A stretch of 64,000 nt of DNA from Bacteroidales bacterium (GTDB taxonomy: Bacteria; Bacteroidota; Bacteroidia; Bacteroidales; Muribaculaceae): the NCBI GenBank assembly GCA_019416425.1, contig DXXK01000016.1, positions 3,264 to 67,263 on the forward strand, read 5' to 3'. The position numbers and the translations under genes are program-made. The notes under the pieces are model-generated. The model saw only the letters and a list, made by a program, of their open reading frames with translations, was not told the origin of the DNA and did not search any database. This document shows, piece by piece, positions 25,765 to 33,624 of this stretch (its first letter is position 1; the number at the start of each line of letters is the position of its first letter).

Positions 25765-26559
25765 CTATTTATAATCTGTTTCAATCAAATCAAAGCCTTT
25801 CGGGAGTTGGACTTCTTGCATTGAGGTGCCAAATTCTGCGTTCATCTGCGCTCCGGAATTGTTATAGAAGGTCCACTGCAATTCCAGCATATCCTTACGT
25901 TTCACTCTATTTGAAAGTTCGTGTCCATACATTTTCTCTGGAAAAGGTCTATTAGAAGCCTCTATTCCTGTTGCCTCAAAGCGATATTTCCCTTCATCGG
26001 CATCAGCTTTAAGGATTAGACCCGGCAATCCGCACAATTTCCATGGACCGTCATGAATCGGTATCTCCGGAGTGAACCACACTTTCCAGTGCCGCCCATG
26101 ATAGTCGGTTTCTGCCATTATACATTCGTATCCGAGGATATTTAGTGTAGAATCGGCGGTTTTCCAGTTTTGTTCGTCCATGTTTTCTTCGTAGTGACCG
26201 AGTTCTCCAGCGGCTTCTCCATAATACGTTGTTTTTCTTTCACCAAAATTTTTAACAACGTATGTTCTTGAACCAGGGAGCAAAGACGGTCTCTGTCCTG
26301 CTGCATTTGCTGCTTCAACCATACTGTTGAACTGAACAGTTCCTTGTGGCGTTGAAAGCATTGAATCTACAACGAGAGTCATCGGATTATAATAATGTGA
26401 AATATCACCGTTAGCCAACAATATCATTTTTTCTTTCTTATTGGCACCTGTCCAGTTTTGGTAACGTTCGGTGTACTCCACTTTGATTTGCGCATTTTTC
26501 TGCGCGATAACTGTGCTTACTGTAAAACACAGAAGAAGGAATGTGATTAGTCTGTTCAT
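25765..26559 (-). CDS. GLPGLI family secreted protein
   Basis: This 264-residue protein has a signal peptide (hydrophobic residues about 3-17, ending VIAQ) and the family's core: a tyrosine/aspartate-rich start (IKVEYTERYQNW), LANGDISHYYNP, LGYECIMAETDYHGRHWKVWFTPEIPIHDGPWKLCGLPGLIL and the end VKRKDMLELQ. GLPGLI proteins occur across Bacteroidetes, often near TonB-type receptors; the biochemical role is unknown. It is the last gene of a four-gene operon, 3 bp after the receptor. The final TDYK is shared with the other copies, which end ETDY plus a basic residue. Confidence 0.9.
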   Translation of the reverse strand: MNRLITFLLLCFTVSTVIAQKNAQIKVEYTERYQNWTGANKKEKMILLANGDISHYYNPMTLVVDSMLSTPQGTVQFNSMVEAANAAGQRPSLLPGSRTYVVKNFGERKTTYYGEAAGELGHYEENMDEQNWKTADSTLNILGYECIMAETDYHGRHWKVWFTPEIPIHDGPWKLCGLPGLILKADADEGKYRFEATGIEASNRPFPEKMYGHELSNRVKRKDMLELQWTFYNNSGAQMNAEFGTSMQEVQLPKGFDLIETDYK

Positions 26560-26562
26560 GTC

Positions 26563-29142
26563 TTATTTTCTTAATGTTAATGAAAAAAGAAGCTGACGGC
26601 CTCGGAGTTGACGCTGCGACTCAAAAGATGAGAGTTGCGAATAAGTGGTGTAGTTGTAGCTTCGTTTGTTGAGAATGTTGGTGAGCGACGCTGCAAACTC
26701 TATCTTCTTGTTGAGCTGGAAGGTCAGTTTGGTGTCAAGCATTACTATGTTTTTATAATTATGTTCCGTCAGTTCATTGCGGTAATGTTCGCCGCTGACG
26801 GTCCATTGCCATTTACGGTGAGGAATGAAAGTCAGACCCAGTTCATTCTCCATTGTCGAGAGCCACGATTCGCTCAGACCATTCATCGTCAGGCGGCTGT
26901 CGGAATAGTCTATACGATAATCGAAACTGAACCAGCGGCAAGGATTCCCGTTGATTTTGCCACCGACACGCCAGCCAGTACTGACCGAATTGACGGATTG
27001 CTGCTGCGAGAGCAGATGCGACTCGCTGCGGCTGAACGAACCGTTGACATTACAGCTTCCTCGCATGAAGTCGAGAGTCTTGCCGATGTTGCCCATCGCC
27101 ATAAGCATTTTGCCGTCGTTCTTGGCGTCGGCATAGCTGTAAACGACATAGTCGCCATAAAGCTGCTGCGCCATAGTGTATGGAACGTGAGACCACGAGT
27201 GCATCACCATGCCGTTGGCAAACAAGCCGTGGCGGGTATGTTTGTAGCTGACGCTTGCAGATACGTTCTGCGACGATGAGTTGTAGAAATCATCCACGCC
27301 GGATTTCAATGTGCGATAGTTCGTCATTATGAGTCCGGGATGGATAAGGTTGAGGTTCATCGGCGAGCGTCCAAGACCGCCGCGCAAGGTGCCTGAAAAG
27401 CGGTTGTTCGGCTTCCAGTTGAAACTTAGCGACGGAGAGAAATAAACCTCGTCTTGGTTTGCAATTGCCTTGTCAAAAGAATAATGTGCATAACTTACGG
27501 GCAAGTTGAGCGATAGATTTACCCGTCGCACCCAGTATTCAAACTTAGGAATGGCATATACGGTGAGATAGTTGGTGTTTACCACGTTTTCAGTCAGTCC
27601 CGGTAATTCTTCCGGCAATTCTGGCAGTTGCGAATCCATAGATCGGAAATAACCCTTTATACCACCTTCAAGGCTCAGCGTCACGCCTTTTAGATTGAAA
27701 GCGTAAGCCGCGCTCTCGTGCGTATAGAAGGCATGGTCGGAGATACGCTGACGGAACTGTTGTCTGTTCATATCAAGATTCAGCGTCTGAGGCAGGGATT
27801 CCCATTCGTTCACGCTCTGAAAGGTCACCAAATGTTTACCCTTGAAGCGTTTTATCATCTTGTATTTGTTGCTGACATAGTAATCCGGCAATTTGGCAGA
27901 CTGTACGTTGGGTAAAGACCCGGTTGTAGTGAGGCTTACATCATCCCAGTTTATGTTTGTCTGGAGCGTGTTGTTTATGAACGTCGTCTTTTGGTTAAGC
28001 TCATAGATGAACTTTCCGTTTAAGGAGTGGCTGTGTTCCGTGCCGTTTCGGTTTTCGGTGATCATGCGGTTACCATCGTCAAGAAAATAAGTGGTGATGT
28101 TAGAGGCGTCGGCTGTCACGCGATTGAATGAATAGTCGATGTTGGTCTTAAACTCGCCGTTTTTCAACTTCCAAAGACTGTTGGTAGATACCATGAAGGA
28201 GCGGTTGAACAGTGTCCGTTTATCGCTTAGTGACGGCACTCCGGGTAGTCCGATTCCGATGTATTGGCTGAGTCCTGTCTGTCGACGGTCTGCGAAGAAA
28301 TCAGTGCTTGACGACGCAAGGTTCTCGCCGGTATTGTTGGTGCGCATGGTGGTTATGTTCTGAAATCCAGGCATTACTGCCATAGCGAACAGTTCGCCGT
28401 CCCATACCGCACCTTCGGGCTGCCACGACCAACCGCCTCCGACATCTCCATGGAAAGTCCAAGTTGCTTTCGCCTTGTTTTTCAGTTTGAGGTTTATTGC
28501 AGCTTTGTCAGAGAAGGATATGCCCGACAGTACCTGCATAGGCTGATGGTTCTCCATGACCTCGACCGCTCCAACATCCTCATGGCTTATACCGTTGGTG
28601 GCTATGCCGTATTTGCCTCCGAGAAGGTCGGAGCCTTCGATATAGAATTTGTTGATGTCCTCTCCCTGATATTGTATCTTGCCATTGTTGGCAACATCAA
28701 TACCGGGCATACGTTTCAGCACATCGCCGATGGATCGGTCCTGCTGTTGGGCGAAGCTGCCGACATTGTAGGTGATGGTGTCGCCCTGTTCCCTTATGCG
28801 GTCGGCCTTGACAGTTACTTCTTTGAGTAAGGTGGTTCCCGGCTCCATGTAGACGGTTAATGGAAAACTCACGCTGTCAAGAGGAATGGACCGCTTGGCG
28901 AAGCTCATCATGGTAACTTCCAGACGGCAACCATTTACCGACGGCATAGTGATAGAGAAGCCCCCGTCGGACCGTGACGAGGCGAATTTCTTTATCTTGC
29001 CGTCAGAACCCTTGACAATGACCGATGCCCCAACAAGAGGCTCATTGTTCTCCTTGTCGATAACCTTGCCGGTCACATTGACCTGAGCGGCTGCACTAAC
29101 CGCAACAGCAAGAGACAGCAGATATATGACAATTCGGTTCAT
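26563..29142 (-). CDS. TonB-dependent-receptor-like outer-membrane protein
   Basis: This 859-residue protein has a signal peptide (SLAVAVSAAAQ), a carboxypeptidase-regulatory-like beta-sandwich (VTGKVIDKENNEPLVGASVIVKG, residues about 23-95), a plug-like domain (GDVLKRMPGIDVANNGKIQYQGEDINKFYIEGSDLLGG) and a long beta-barrel ending FAASLTNILNKRSYNYTTYSQ with a final ..SLTLRK. This is the SusC/RagA-related receptor form seen with GLPGLI proteins. It overlaps the upstream GLPGLI gene by 4 bp. A C-terminal fragment almost identical to its end lies at 33485-33619 on the other strand. Substrate unknown; TonB-driven uptake is likely. Confidence 0.9.
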   Translation of the reverse strand: MNRIVIYLLSLAVAVSAAAQVNVTGKVIDKENNEPLVGASVIVKGSDGKIKKFASSRSDGGFSITMPSVNGCRLEVTMMSFAKRSIPLDSVSFPLTVYMEPGTTLLKEVTVKADRIREQGDTITYNVGSFAQQQDRSIGDVLKRMPGIDVANNGKIQYQGEDINKFYIEGSDLLGGKYGIATNGISHEDVGAVEVMENHQPMQVLSGISFSDKAAINLKLKNKAKATWTFHGDVGGGWSWQPEGAVWDGELFAMAVMPGFQNITTMRTNNTGENLASSSTDFFADRRQTGLSQYIGIGLPGVPSLSDKRTLFNRSFMVSTNSLWKLKNGEFKTNIDYSFNRVTADASNITTYFLDDGNRMITENRNGTEHSHSLNGKFIYELNQKTTFINNTLQTNINWDDVSLTTTGSLPNVQSAKLPDYYVSNKYKMIKRFKGKHLVTFQSVNEWESLPQTLNLDMNRQQFRQRISDHAFYTHESAAYAFNLKGVTLSLEGGIKGYFRSMDSQLPELPEELPGLTENVVNTNYLTVYAIPKFEYWVRRVNLSLNLPVSYAHYSFDKAIANQDEVYFSPSLSFNWKPNNRFSGTLRGGLGRSPMNLNLIHPGLIMTNYRTLKSGVDDFYNSSSQNVSASVSYKHTRHGLFANGMVMHSWSHVPYTMAQQLYGDYVVYSYADAKNDGKMLMAMGNIGKTLDFMRGSCNVNGSFSRSESHLLSQQQSVNSVSTGWRVGGKINGNPCRWFSFDYRIDYSDSRLTMNGLSESWLSTMENELGLTFIPHRKWQWTVSGEHYRNELTEHNYKNIVMLDTKLTFQLNKKIEFAASLTNILNKRSYNYTTYSQLSSFESQRQLRGRQLLFSLTLRK

Positions 29143-29993
29143 AAGTCGTGGGGATAGTTGGTCTCCTCCAAGTCAAATTTGGGTGCAGGGTCTTTCTTCT
29201 CAGGCATTTTCCCATTTCCATATAGAGCGTTCATTTTGGCTCCAAAGTTCGAGTTCTTGTACCTCCACCAGTCATTGAAATACTTATCCCGAGACTGTTT
29301 TTTTACGCCCCGTTTGTCATCATAAGCCATGTACCCGACATCAGGAATATCGTTTTGTCGCAGCCCGGTTGCTGTAAAGCGGTACTCATGACGAGTATCG
29401 TATGCATCGAGGATAAGTCCCGGCAATCCGCAAAGTTTCCACGGACCATCCTGAACAGGTATTTCAGGAGCGAACCATGCTGTCCATCTTCTGCCTCGAT
29501 AAGAGGCAATCGCTTTAAAACACTCATAACCGAGTATAAATTTCACAGAGTCGGTCACTTCCCATTGCGGTTTCTCCCACTCTTCTTCATAAACGCGTCG
29601 CTCTCCATCAAAATAATTTCTTTCCGTCAGACAACCATTCGGATAATTTTTATAAATGTAGCTCCAATAATGACCCCCTGGGAGATTATGAGTCCCGTTT
29701 TTTTTATTCTCTTCCAACGTGGCTATATACACCTCGAATTCGAGACTCGGATTAACTGCTGCAAGAGAATCCTTCCATAATCTATTCACTCCGCAGAACA
29801 GTGACTTGGTAGCACCGATGCGCAACATCACCGGATCTTTAAAGAAATGGCTGTCGCGTTGCGTGGTGTCGGTAATCTGAATACGGGTATAATGCACTTC
29901 CAATATGGTCGGTTCCGCATCCTTCACCCATTTGTCGGCACTGGCTGTAATAGCACCAATAGCCATTGATATAAAAACGAATATTCTTTTCAT
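29139..29993 (-). CDS. GLPGLI family secreted protein, divergent copy
   Basis: The 284-residue protein has a signal peptide (residues 1-19, ending TASAD), the core LGYECFKAIASYRGRRWTAWFAPEIPVQDGPWKLCGLPGLIL and an RFTATG strand. Its N-terminal half differs strongly from the other copies: the conserved start IKVSYxxH is reduced to ILEVHYTRIQITDTT, and the middle is reworked. It lies 2 bp downstream of one GLPGLI gene and overlaps the receptor gene by 4 bp, so translation is coupled. Variation in the N-terminal half with a constant core suggests the N-terminal half sets specificity (inference). Confidence 0.88.
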   Translation of the reverse strand: MKRIFVFISMAIGAITASADKWVKDAEPTILEVHYTRIQITDTTQRDSHFFKDPVMLRIGATKSLFCGVNRLWKDSLAAVNPSLEFEVYIATLEENKKNGTHNLPGGHYWSYIYKNYPNGCLTERNYFDGERRVYEEEWEKPQWEVTDSVKFILGYECFKAIASYRGRRWTAWFAPEIPVQDGPWKLCGLPGLILDAYDTRHEYRFTATGLRQNDIPDVGYMAYDDKRGVKKQSRDKYFNDWWRYKNSNFGAKMNALYGNGKMPEKKDPAPKFDLEETNYPHDL

Positions 29994-29995
29994 AA

Positions 29996-30874
29996 TCAGT
30001 GATAATCGGTTTCGAGAAAGTCAATATGTAAATCCGGATTGTCATTATATCGTATGTCGGGCATATCAATTTTACTTCCATCAGGGGTATTCTGTATTTG
30101 CATCCTTGTCATTGAATCGCCTTTAAGTAGGAACTTTCTTTGGGCGGTCAACATCTCAATTCTCGATACCTTATCATAGTCTTTCAAATCATAGACAGGC
30201 TTCATCCAAATATCTGATTCTTCAATCCCGTCGGCAATGAACGAATGTTGCCCGGTAGAATCGGCAGCCTCTAAAATCAACCCCGGCAATCCACAAAATT
30301 TCCAAGGGCCGTCTTGTATAGGGATTTCCGGTGTAAACCAGACATTCCAATGACGACCATGAAAATCTGTTTCAGCAGCTATACATTCATAGCCAAGAAT
30401 AGTTTTCGTAGAGTCTCCAATCTGCCATCGCATTTCACAAAGCGGCTCTATATAAAAATGGCTATGGGAACTTCCATTTTTGTCATAAAATGAAAGAGTT
30501 GAATCATTTCTCGATTTGAATATGTACATCTTGCACTGAGGCAGGGCACTATCATCAAATACACCGGTTTCGACATATTTAGATGCCATATTTTTAATAA
30601 TTTCACGATATATCGCCTTCCCTGAGGAGGTAGTGCACAGTGAATCTATATATTCACACTTCTGATTGTAGAATTTTGATTCAGCACTATTTGCCAACAA
30701 TATCATCTGGTATTCGGCAGTGTATGCTTTTGCATCAGTCTTGAGATGCTCTTCATGACATGCATAACTGACCTTGATTTCAGAACGCGGATAGTCCTGC
30801 TTCTTCTTTTTAGCGTTTGCTCCGAAAGCCAGGAAAAGGAGAATCAATATTGTGATGGGACGGTTTATTTTCAT
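29996..30874 (-). CDS. GLPGLI family secreted protein, first gene of operon
   Basis: Start taken at 30874 (MKINRPITILILLFLAFGANA), which gives a compact signal peptide; an ATG four codons upstream is possible. The protein has about 292 residues and the full family pattern: EIKVSYACHEEHLK, MILLANSAESKFYN, SLCTTSSGKAIYREI, LGYECIAAETDFHGRHWNVWFTPEIPIQDGPWKFCGLPGLIL, and the ending FLETDYH. It heads the minus-strand operon of GLPGLI, GLPGLI, receptor, GLPGLI, with gaps of 3 bp or less or overlaps, expressed from the promoter region just upstream. Confidence 0.9.
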   Translation of the reverse strand: MKINRPITILILLFLAFGANAKKKKQDYPRSEIKVSYACHEEHLKTDAKAYTAEYQMILLANSAESKFYNQKCEYIDSLCTTSSGKAIYREIIKNMASKYVETGVFDDSALPQCKMYIFKSRNDSTLSFYDKNGSSHSHFYIEPLCEMRWQIGDSTKTILGYECIAAETDFHGRHWNVWFTPEIPIQDGPWKFCGLPGLILEAADSTGQHSFIADGIEESDIWMKPVYDLKDYDKVSRIEMLTAQRKFLLKGDSMTRMQIQNTPDGSKIDMPDIRYNDNPDLHIDFLETDYH

Positions 30875-30897
30875 ATTCTTCACCATAAAATTTTGAC

Positions 30898-30949
30898 AAA
30901 GTTCGGCAGAAAAAACGAGTTCGGTCTTAACAAATGTATAGACCGAACT
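30898..30949 (-). promoter_or_regulatory. Promoter/operator of the GLPGLI-receptor operon (family 1)
   Basis: Minus strand: GTCTATACATTTGTTAAG (30926-30942 region), then 26 bp from its TTTG to a GAACTTTG -7-like box (30898-30905). The upstream element is embedded in a 10-bp inverted repeat AGTTCGGTCT-N12-AGACCGAACT (30918-30949). The same 16-18-base element with the same 26-bp spacing precedes the LuxR-like gene at 31671-31716. Confidence 0.65.
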
Positions 30950-30981
30950 AAATCCTTATAAAAAAGTATGAGTTAAACCGA

Positions 30982-31530
30982 TTATTTCCCCAGTTGCCGC
31001 CGGATGCGGCTGAGATGGTTGGGGGTAATCAGTAGGAAGGAAGACAAATCTTTCAGGGTAACGGTTTCGACGATTTGGGGATATTGTTCACACAATTCTA
31101 TATAACGCTGACGGGGTGACTTGCGGTAGAGATTGAGTATCCGCATAAAGACCATGTTGAACAGCGATTTGTATTCGTCAACCTGCGAAGGTGAAAGGTA
31201 TTCTTTGAAAGTTTTTAATGGCACCCGCAGTATCTCGCAATCAGTGCCTGCGATGATTGACATCTGGGAGGGTTCTCCATGGAATGATGAATGAAAATCG
31301 GTAATGAACTGACCCGGGAAGGCAAAATTTACCACTGATTCATCTCCCGAATCATTAAGTGTGACTACTTTGAAATAGCCCGATACCACAAGGGCGGCAT
31401 AACGGGCTACTGTGCCTTGCTGGACAAAACGCTCTTCCTTCTTATAATGGCACAGCGTTCCCTTCTCGCGACAAAAATCAGTGGCTGCCGTGAGATCCAA
31501 AAAGTCGATATATGAGTTGAACTGTGCCAT
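30982..31530 (-). CDS. Crp/Fnr-family transcription regulator
   Basis: This 182-residue protein (start MAQFNSY; an in-frame codon 4 residues upstream is less likely) has a cyclic-nucleotide-binding-like jelly roll (CHYKKEERFVQQGTVARYAALVVSGYFKVV, then DESVVNFAFPGQFITDF) and a C-terminal helix-turn-helix (VTLKDLSSFLLITPNHLSRIRRQLGK). The cAMP-binding RxS motif is absent, as in most Bacteroidetes members. It lies between the two family-1 promoters and reads toward the GLPGLI operon, so it is a strong candidate for its local regulator (inference from position). Confidence 0.87.
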   Translation of the reverse strand: MAQFNSYIDFLDLTAATDFCREKGTLCHYKKEERFVQQGTVARYAALVVSGYFKVVTLNDSGDESVVNFAFPGQFITDFHSSFHGEPSQMSIIAGTDCEILRVPLKTFKEYLSPSQVDEYKSLFNMVFMRILNLYRKSPRQRYIELCEQYPQIVETVTLKDLSSFLLITPNHLSRIRRQLGK

Positions 31531-31670
31531 AAGGGACCGCAAAGTTAGCTAAAAATCTCGACATTAGAGGCTTTAGGGCAGAAAACTTTGGAATTATAAT
31601 AATATTTTATTGCTTCGGAGCCCCGAAAACCATCTTTATCACCCGTTTTTCGAGAGCGTTTTCTCTTGTG

Positions 31671-31716
31671 TCTATACATTTGTTAAGCCCTATTTCTTTT
31701 TCTGTTGCTAACTTTG
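31671..31716 (+). promoter_or_regulatory. Promoter of the LuxR-like gene region (family 1)
   Basis: GTCTATACATTTGTTAAG at 31671 is followed, 26 bp after its TTTG, by a perfect TAACTTTG -7 box (31709-31716). It is the diverged partner of the promoter at 30898-30949 on the other strand; the sequence between is only loosely conserved. Confidence 0.68.
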
Positions 31717-31754
31717 CAATAATTTTGCTGGCTGCAACGCTGGCGATATGGAAG

Positions 31755-31949
31755 ATGACAGACAGGACAGATGATTTCTTCATACCAGACAACGAGATCA
31801 GGCTCCCGGATGAGCTTGATTACAGCCGTGTGGATGAATATATCCGCTCGGCGGAAGCATTTTCTCGCTCATCGTATCAGAGCGTCTATATCATCGACTA
31901 TTTCAGACAGAACTTTCTATATGTATCGCCAAATGAAAACACCAGATGA
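31755..31949 (+). CDS. 64-residue short ORF duplicating the N-terminus of the LuxR-like regulator
   Basis: From the ATG at 31755, after a family-1 promoter, the frame encodes MTDRT followed by 55 residues identical to residues 5-59 of the downstream regulator (DDFFIPDNEIRLPDELDYSR to FLYVSPN), then ENTR and a stop. The DNA of the two copies differs at 10 third-codon positions, all synonymous, so the peptide has been kept or was brought in from a diverged allele. Its 3' end overlaps the regulator's start by 17 bp in another frame. It could be a truncated decoy subunit or a relic of unequal recombination. Confidence 0.55.
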   Translation: MTDRTDDFFIPDNEIRLPDELDYSRVDEYIRSAEAFSRSSYQSVYIIDYFRQNFLYVSPNENTR

Positions 31950-32109
31950 TTTCTTCATACCAGACAACGAGATCAGGCTTCCGGATGAGCTTGATTACAG
32001 TCGTGTAGATGAATATATCCGCTCGGCGGAGGCGTTTTCTCGCTCATCATATCAGAGCGTCTATATCATAGACTATTTCAGGCAGAACTTTCTCTATGTA
32101 TCACCAAAT
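31770..32109 (+). repeat. Imperfect tandem duplication (165 bp, 175-bp period)
   Basis: Bases 31770-31934 and 31945-32109 align without gaps, with 10 differences in 165, all at third codon positions. The period of 175 bp is not a multiple of three, so the first copy stays in its own frame. Confidence 0.92.
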
Positions 32110-32688
32110 CCGATGTTCCTTTGCGGTCTGTCGCCGGAGCGAGTGAAGGGATTGGGCTACCGCTTCTATCTTGACTTTGTTCCGGGGGATGAACAGCCGA
32201 TGCTTCTGACGCTCAACAAAGCCGGATTCGCTTTCTACAACGACATCCCGGTCGATGAGCGTAAGGACTGGTATATCTCCTACGACTTCCACATTTTCAA
32301 CGAGGGAAAGAAAATCCTTGTCAACCACAAGCTGACGCCGCTTGCCCTCACCTCCGACGGCAGGATATGGCTTGCGCTGTGTGTCGTATCCGCGGCCACA
32401 CATACCGATGCCGGACATATCGAGATGCACCGGACAGGCACATCGGAATTCTTTGAATACAATATCAGCTCCCGTCGCTGGAACAGACGACAGATGCCCA
32501 TGCTATCTGACGGAGAGAAGTCGGTGCTGACCTTATCCATTCAGGGCTATACGATGTCGGAGATTGCCGACAAAATATGTCTATCGCCCGACACCATCAA
32601 GAAATACCGTAAGCGCATATTCGAGAAACTTGATGTGCATAACATCTCGGAGGCTATAGTGGCAGCAACCAACAACAAGCTACTCTAA
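31933..32688 (+). CDS. LuxR-type transcription regulator with PAS-like sensor
   Basis: The ATG at 31933 (MKTPDDFF) gives a 251-residue protein. The N-terminal half (FRQNFLYVSPNPMFLCGLSPERVKGLGYRFYLDFVP and onwards to about residue 150) looks like a PAS domain. The C-terminus is a LuxR/GerE helix-turn-helix: MLSDGEKSVLTLSIQGYTMSEIADKICLSPDTIKKYRKRIFEKLDVHNISEAIVAA. It lies in the GLPGLI cargo region downstream of a family-1 promoter, with its N-terminal 165 bp duplicated just upstream. It converges on the unknown gene at 32680-33213 with a 9-bp tail overlap. Probably controls the cargo genes in response to a small signal; the ligand is unknown. Confidence 0.85.
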   Translation: MKTPDDFFIPDNEIRLPDELDYSRVDEYIRSAEAFSRSSYQSVYIIDYFRQNFLYVSPNPMFLCGLSPERVKGLGYRFYLDFVPGDEQPMLLTLNKAGFAFYNDIPVDERKDWYISYDFHIFNEGKKILVNHKLTPLALTSDGRIWLALCVVSAATHTDAGHIEMHRTGTSEFFEYNISSRRWNRRQMPMLSDGEKSVLTLSIQGYTMSEIADKICLSPDTIKKYRKRIFEKLDVHNISEAIVAATNNKLL

Positions 32689-33213
32689 GTTCTTGGAGAG
32701 ATAGAATCTCGGAAAATGCTTGACATTGCGCCCGACAGCGATGTTGGCCGCTATCTTTGCGCAGATGTGCGCCGCTGTCCGCTGTGCCGCCTCGCTCGTC
32801 TTGCCTTCTCTTATCTTTGGTAAAGCTGACTGTAACCAGTCACAACCTTCCATATTCCAAAAGGCGCAATACCCGGCCATATACTCGGCAGCCCATAGGC
32901 GCAGATTGTCCTTATGTTGTAATTCGTTGTCATCGCCCGGCTTCACTACTATTGCACCGGCTCCGTCAACAAAATCAAAAGGATATATTATAGGTATCTT
33001 AACTTCCTCTTTAATACAGTTACGCCCGGCACCGACATATTCAGCTACCATATCGGTAAAACTCATATCAGGCTGTTTCTCCAATGCCGAAATAATAGAT
33101 ATGGACTTGAATCCGGATTTTATAAGTTCTGCCTTTACACAGTCTATAAAATCCGAAACGCCGATAACCATAATCTGGCAGTCTGCAATCATGCGTTTTT
33201 CCTCGCTTGTCAT
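32680..33213 (-). CDS. Unknown protein, weakly ThiF/E1-like, in the GLPGLI locus
   Basis: This 177-residue protein is not firmly recognised. The start (CQIMVIGVSDFIDCVKAELIKSGFKSISIISALE) has the beta-alpha-beta rhythm of ThiF/HesA/E1 adenylating enzymes but no clear GxGxxG. The second half includes FDFVDGAGAIVVKPGDDNEL and AGYCAFWNMEGCDW. No signal peptide is seen, so it is cytoplasmic. It is read from the bidirectional promoter at 33234-33347, so it shares regulation with the plus-strand GLPGLI genes, and it overlaps the LuxR-like gene tail to tail by 9 bp. Confidence 0.55.
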   Translation of the reverse strand: MTSEEKRMIADCQIMVIGVSDFIDCVKAELIKSGFKSISIISALEKQPDMSFTDMVAEYVGAGRNCIKEEVKIPIIYPFDFVDGAGAIVVKPGDDNELQHKDNLRLWAAEYMAGYCAFWNMEGCDWLQSALPKIREGKTSEAAQRTAAHICAKIAANIAVGRNVKHFPRFYLSKNLE

Positions 33214-33233
33214 ATTCGATATTTTTTACTCTG

Positions 33234-33347
33234 CAAAATTAGGACTATATCAATCGCTATGCCATACCCAAAAGGGTATGTTTTCACTACAAGATGCAAT
33301 CGTACCCTTTTGGGTATGGCGAGGAATTTTCAACGGCTGTAATTTTG
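33234..33347. promoter_or_regulatory. Bidirectional promoter with 16-bp inverted repeat (family 2, copy A)
   Basis: CATACCCAAAAGGGTA (33263-33278) and its exact complement (33303-33318) flank 24 bp. Each arm is 21 bp from a -7 box pointing outward: TAATTTTG at 33340-33347 on the plus strand and TAATTTTG (33241-33234) on the minus strand. The element therefore can drive both the unknown gene to the left and the GLPGLI remnants to the right. Related copies lie at 34512-34596 and 35500-35582. Confidence 0.75.
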
Positions 33348-33368
33348 CATCGAAAAATAAGTAAAATA

Positions 33369-33619
33369 ATGAGCAATCTTACGACAATTCACTTCATGCT
33401 CCTTGCCACGTTAGGAGCATTTATACACGTAGCTGATTTGAAAGTCAGTTACAACTACCGTCATTATAATCCAACAGGAAAGGGTTTGCAGCGTTACTAA
33501 CCAACATACTTAACAAACGAAGCTATAACTATACCACCTACTCGCAACTCTCATCATTCGAGAGCTGGCGTCAGCTCCGTGGCCGCCAACTTCTATTCTC
33601 GATAACAATAAGAAAATAA
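33369..33619 (+). pseudogene. Deletion scar: GLPGLI N-terminus joined to a TonB-receptor C-terminus
   Basis: From the ATG at 33369 the frame encodes a start like MSNLTTIHFMLLATLGAFIH and then VADLKVSYNYRHYNPTGKG, the N-terminus of a GLPGLI protein, and stops at 33500. In another frame, 33485-33619 encodes FAALLTNILNKRSYNYTTYS, continuing to a final SITIRK and stop. This is the C-terminus of a receptor nearly identical to the one at 26563-29142. The two ends overlap at about 33485. The missing middle indicates loss of about 3 kb containing most of a GLPGLI gene and a receptor. The remaining promoter (copy A) now probably serves the intact GLPGLI gene at 33625. Confidence 0.85.
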
Positions 33620-33624
33620 TCAAT

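Noticed and set aside
31607..31792. Minus-strand frame with GLNKCIDTRENA, similar to a plus-strand frame ending GLNKCIDRTKSL at 30746-30961
   Set aside because: The similarity is real but comes from the duplicated promoter element GTCTATACATTTGTTAAG read as protein; neither frame is a gene.
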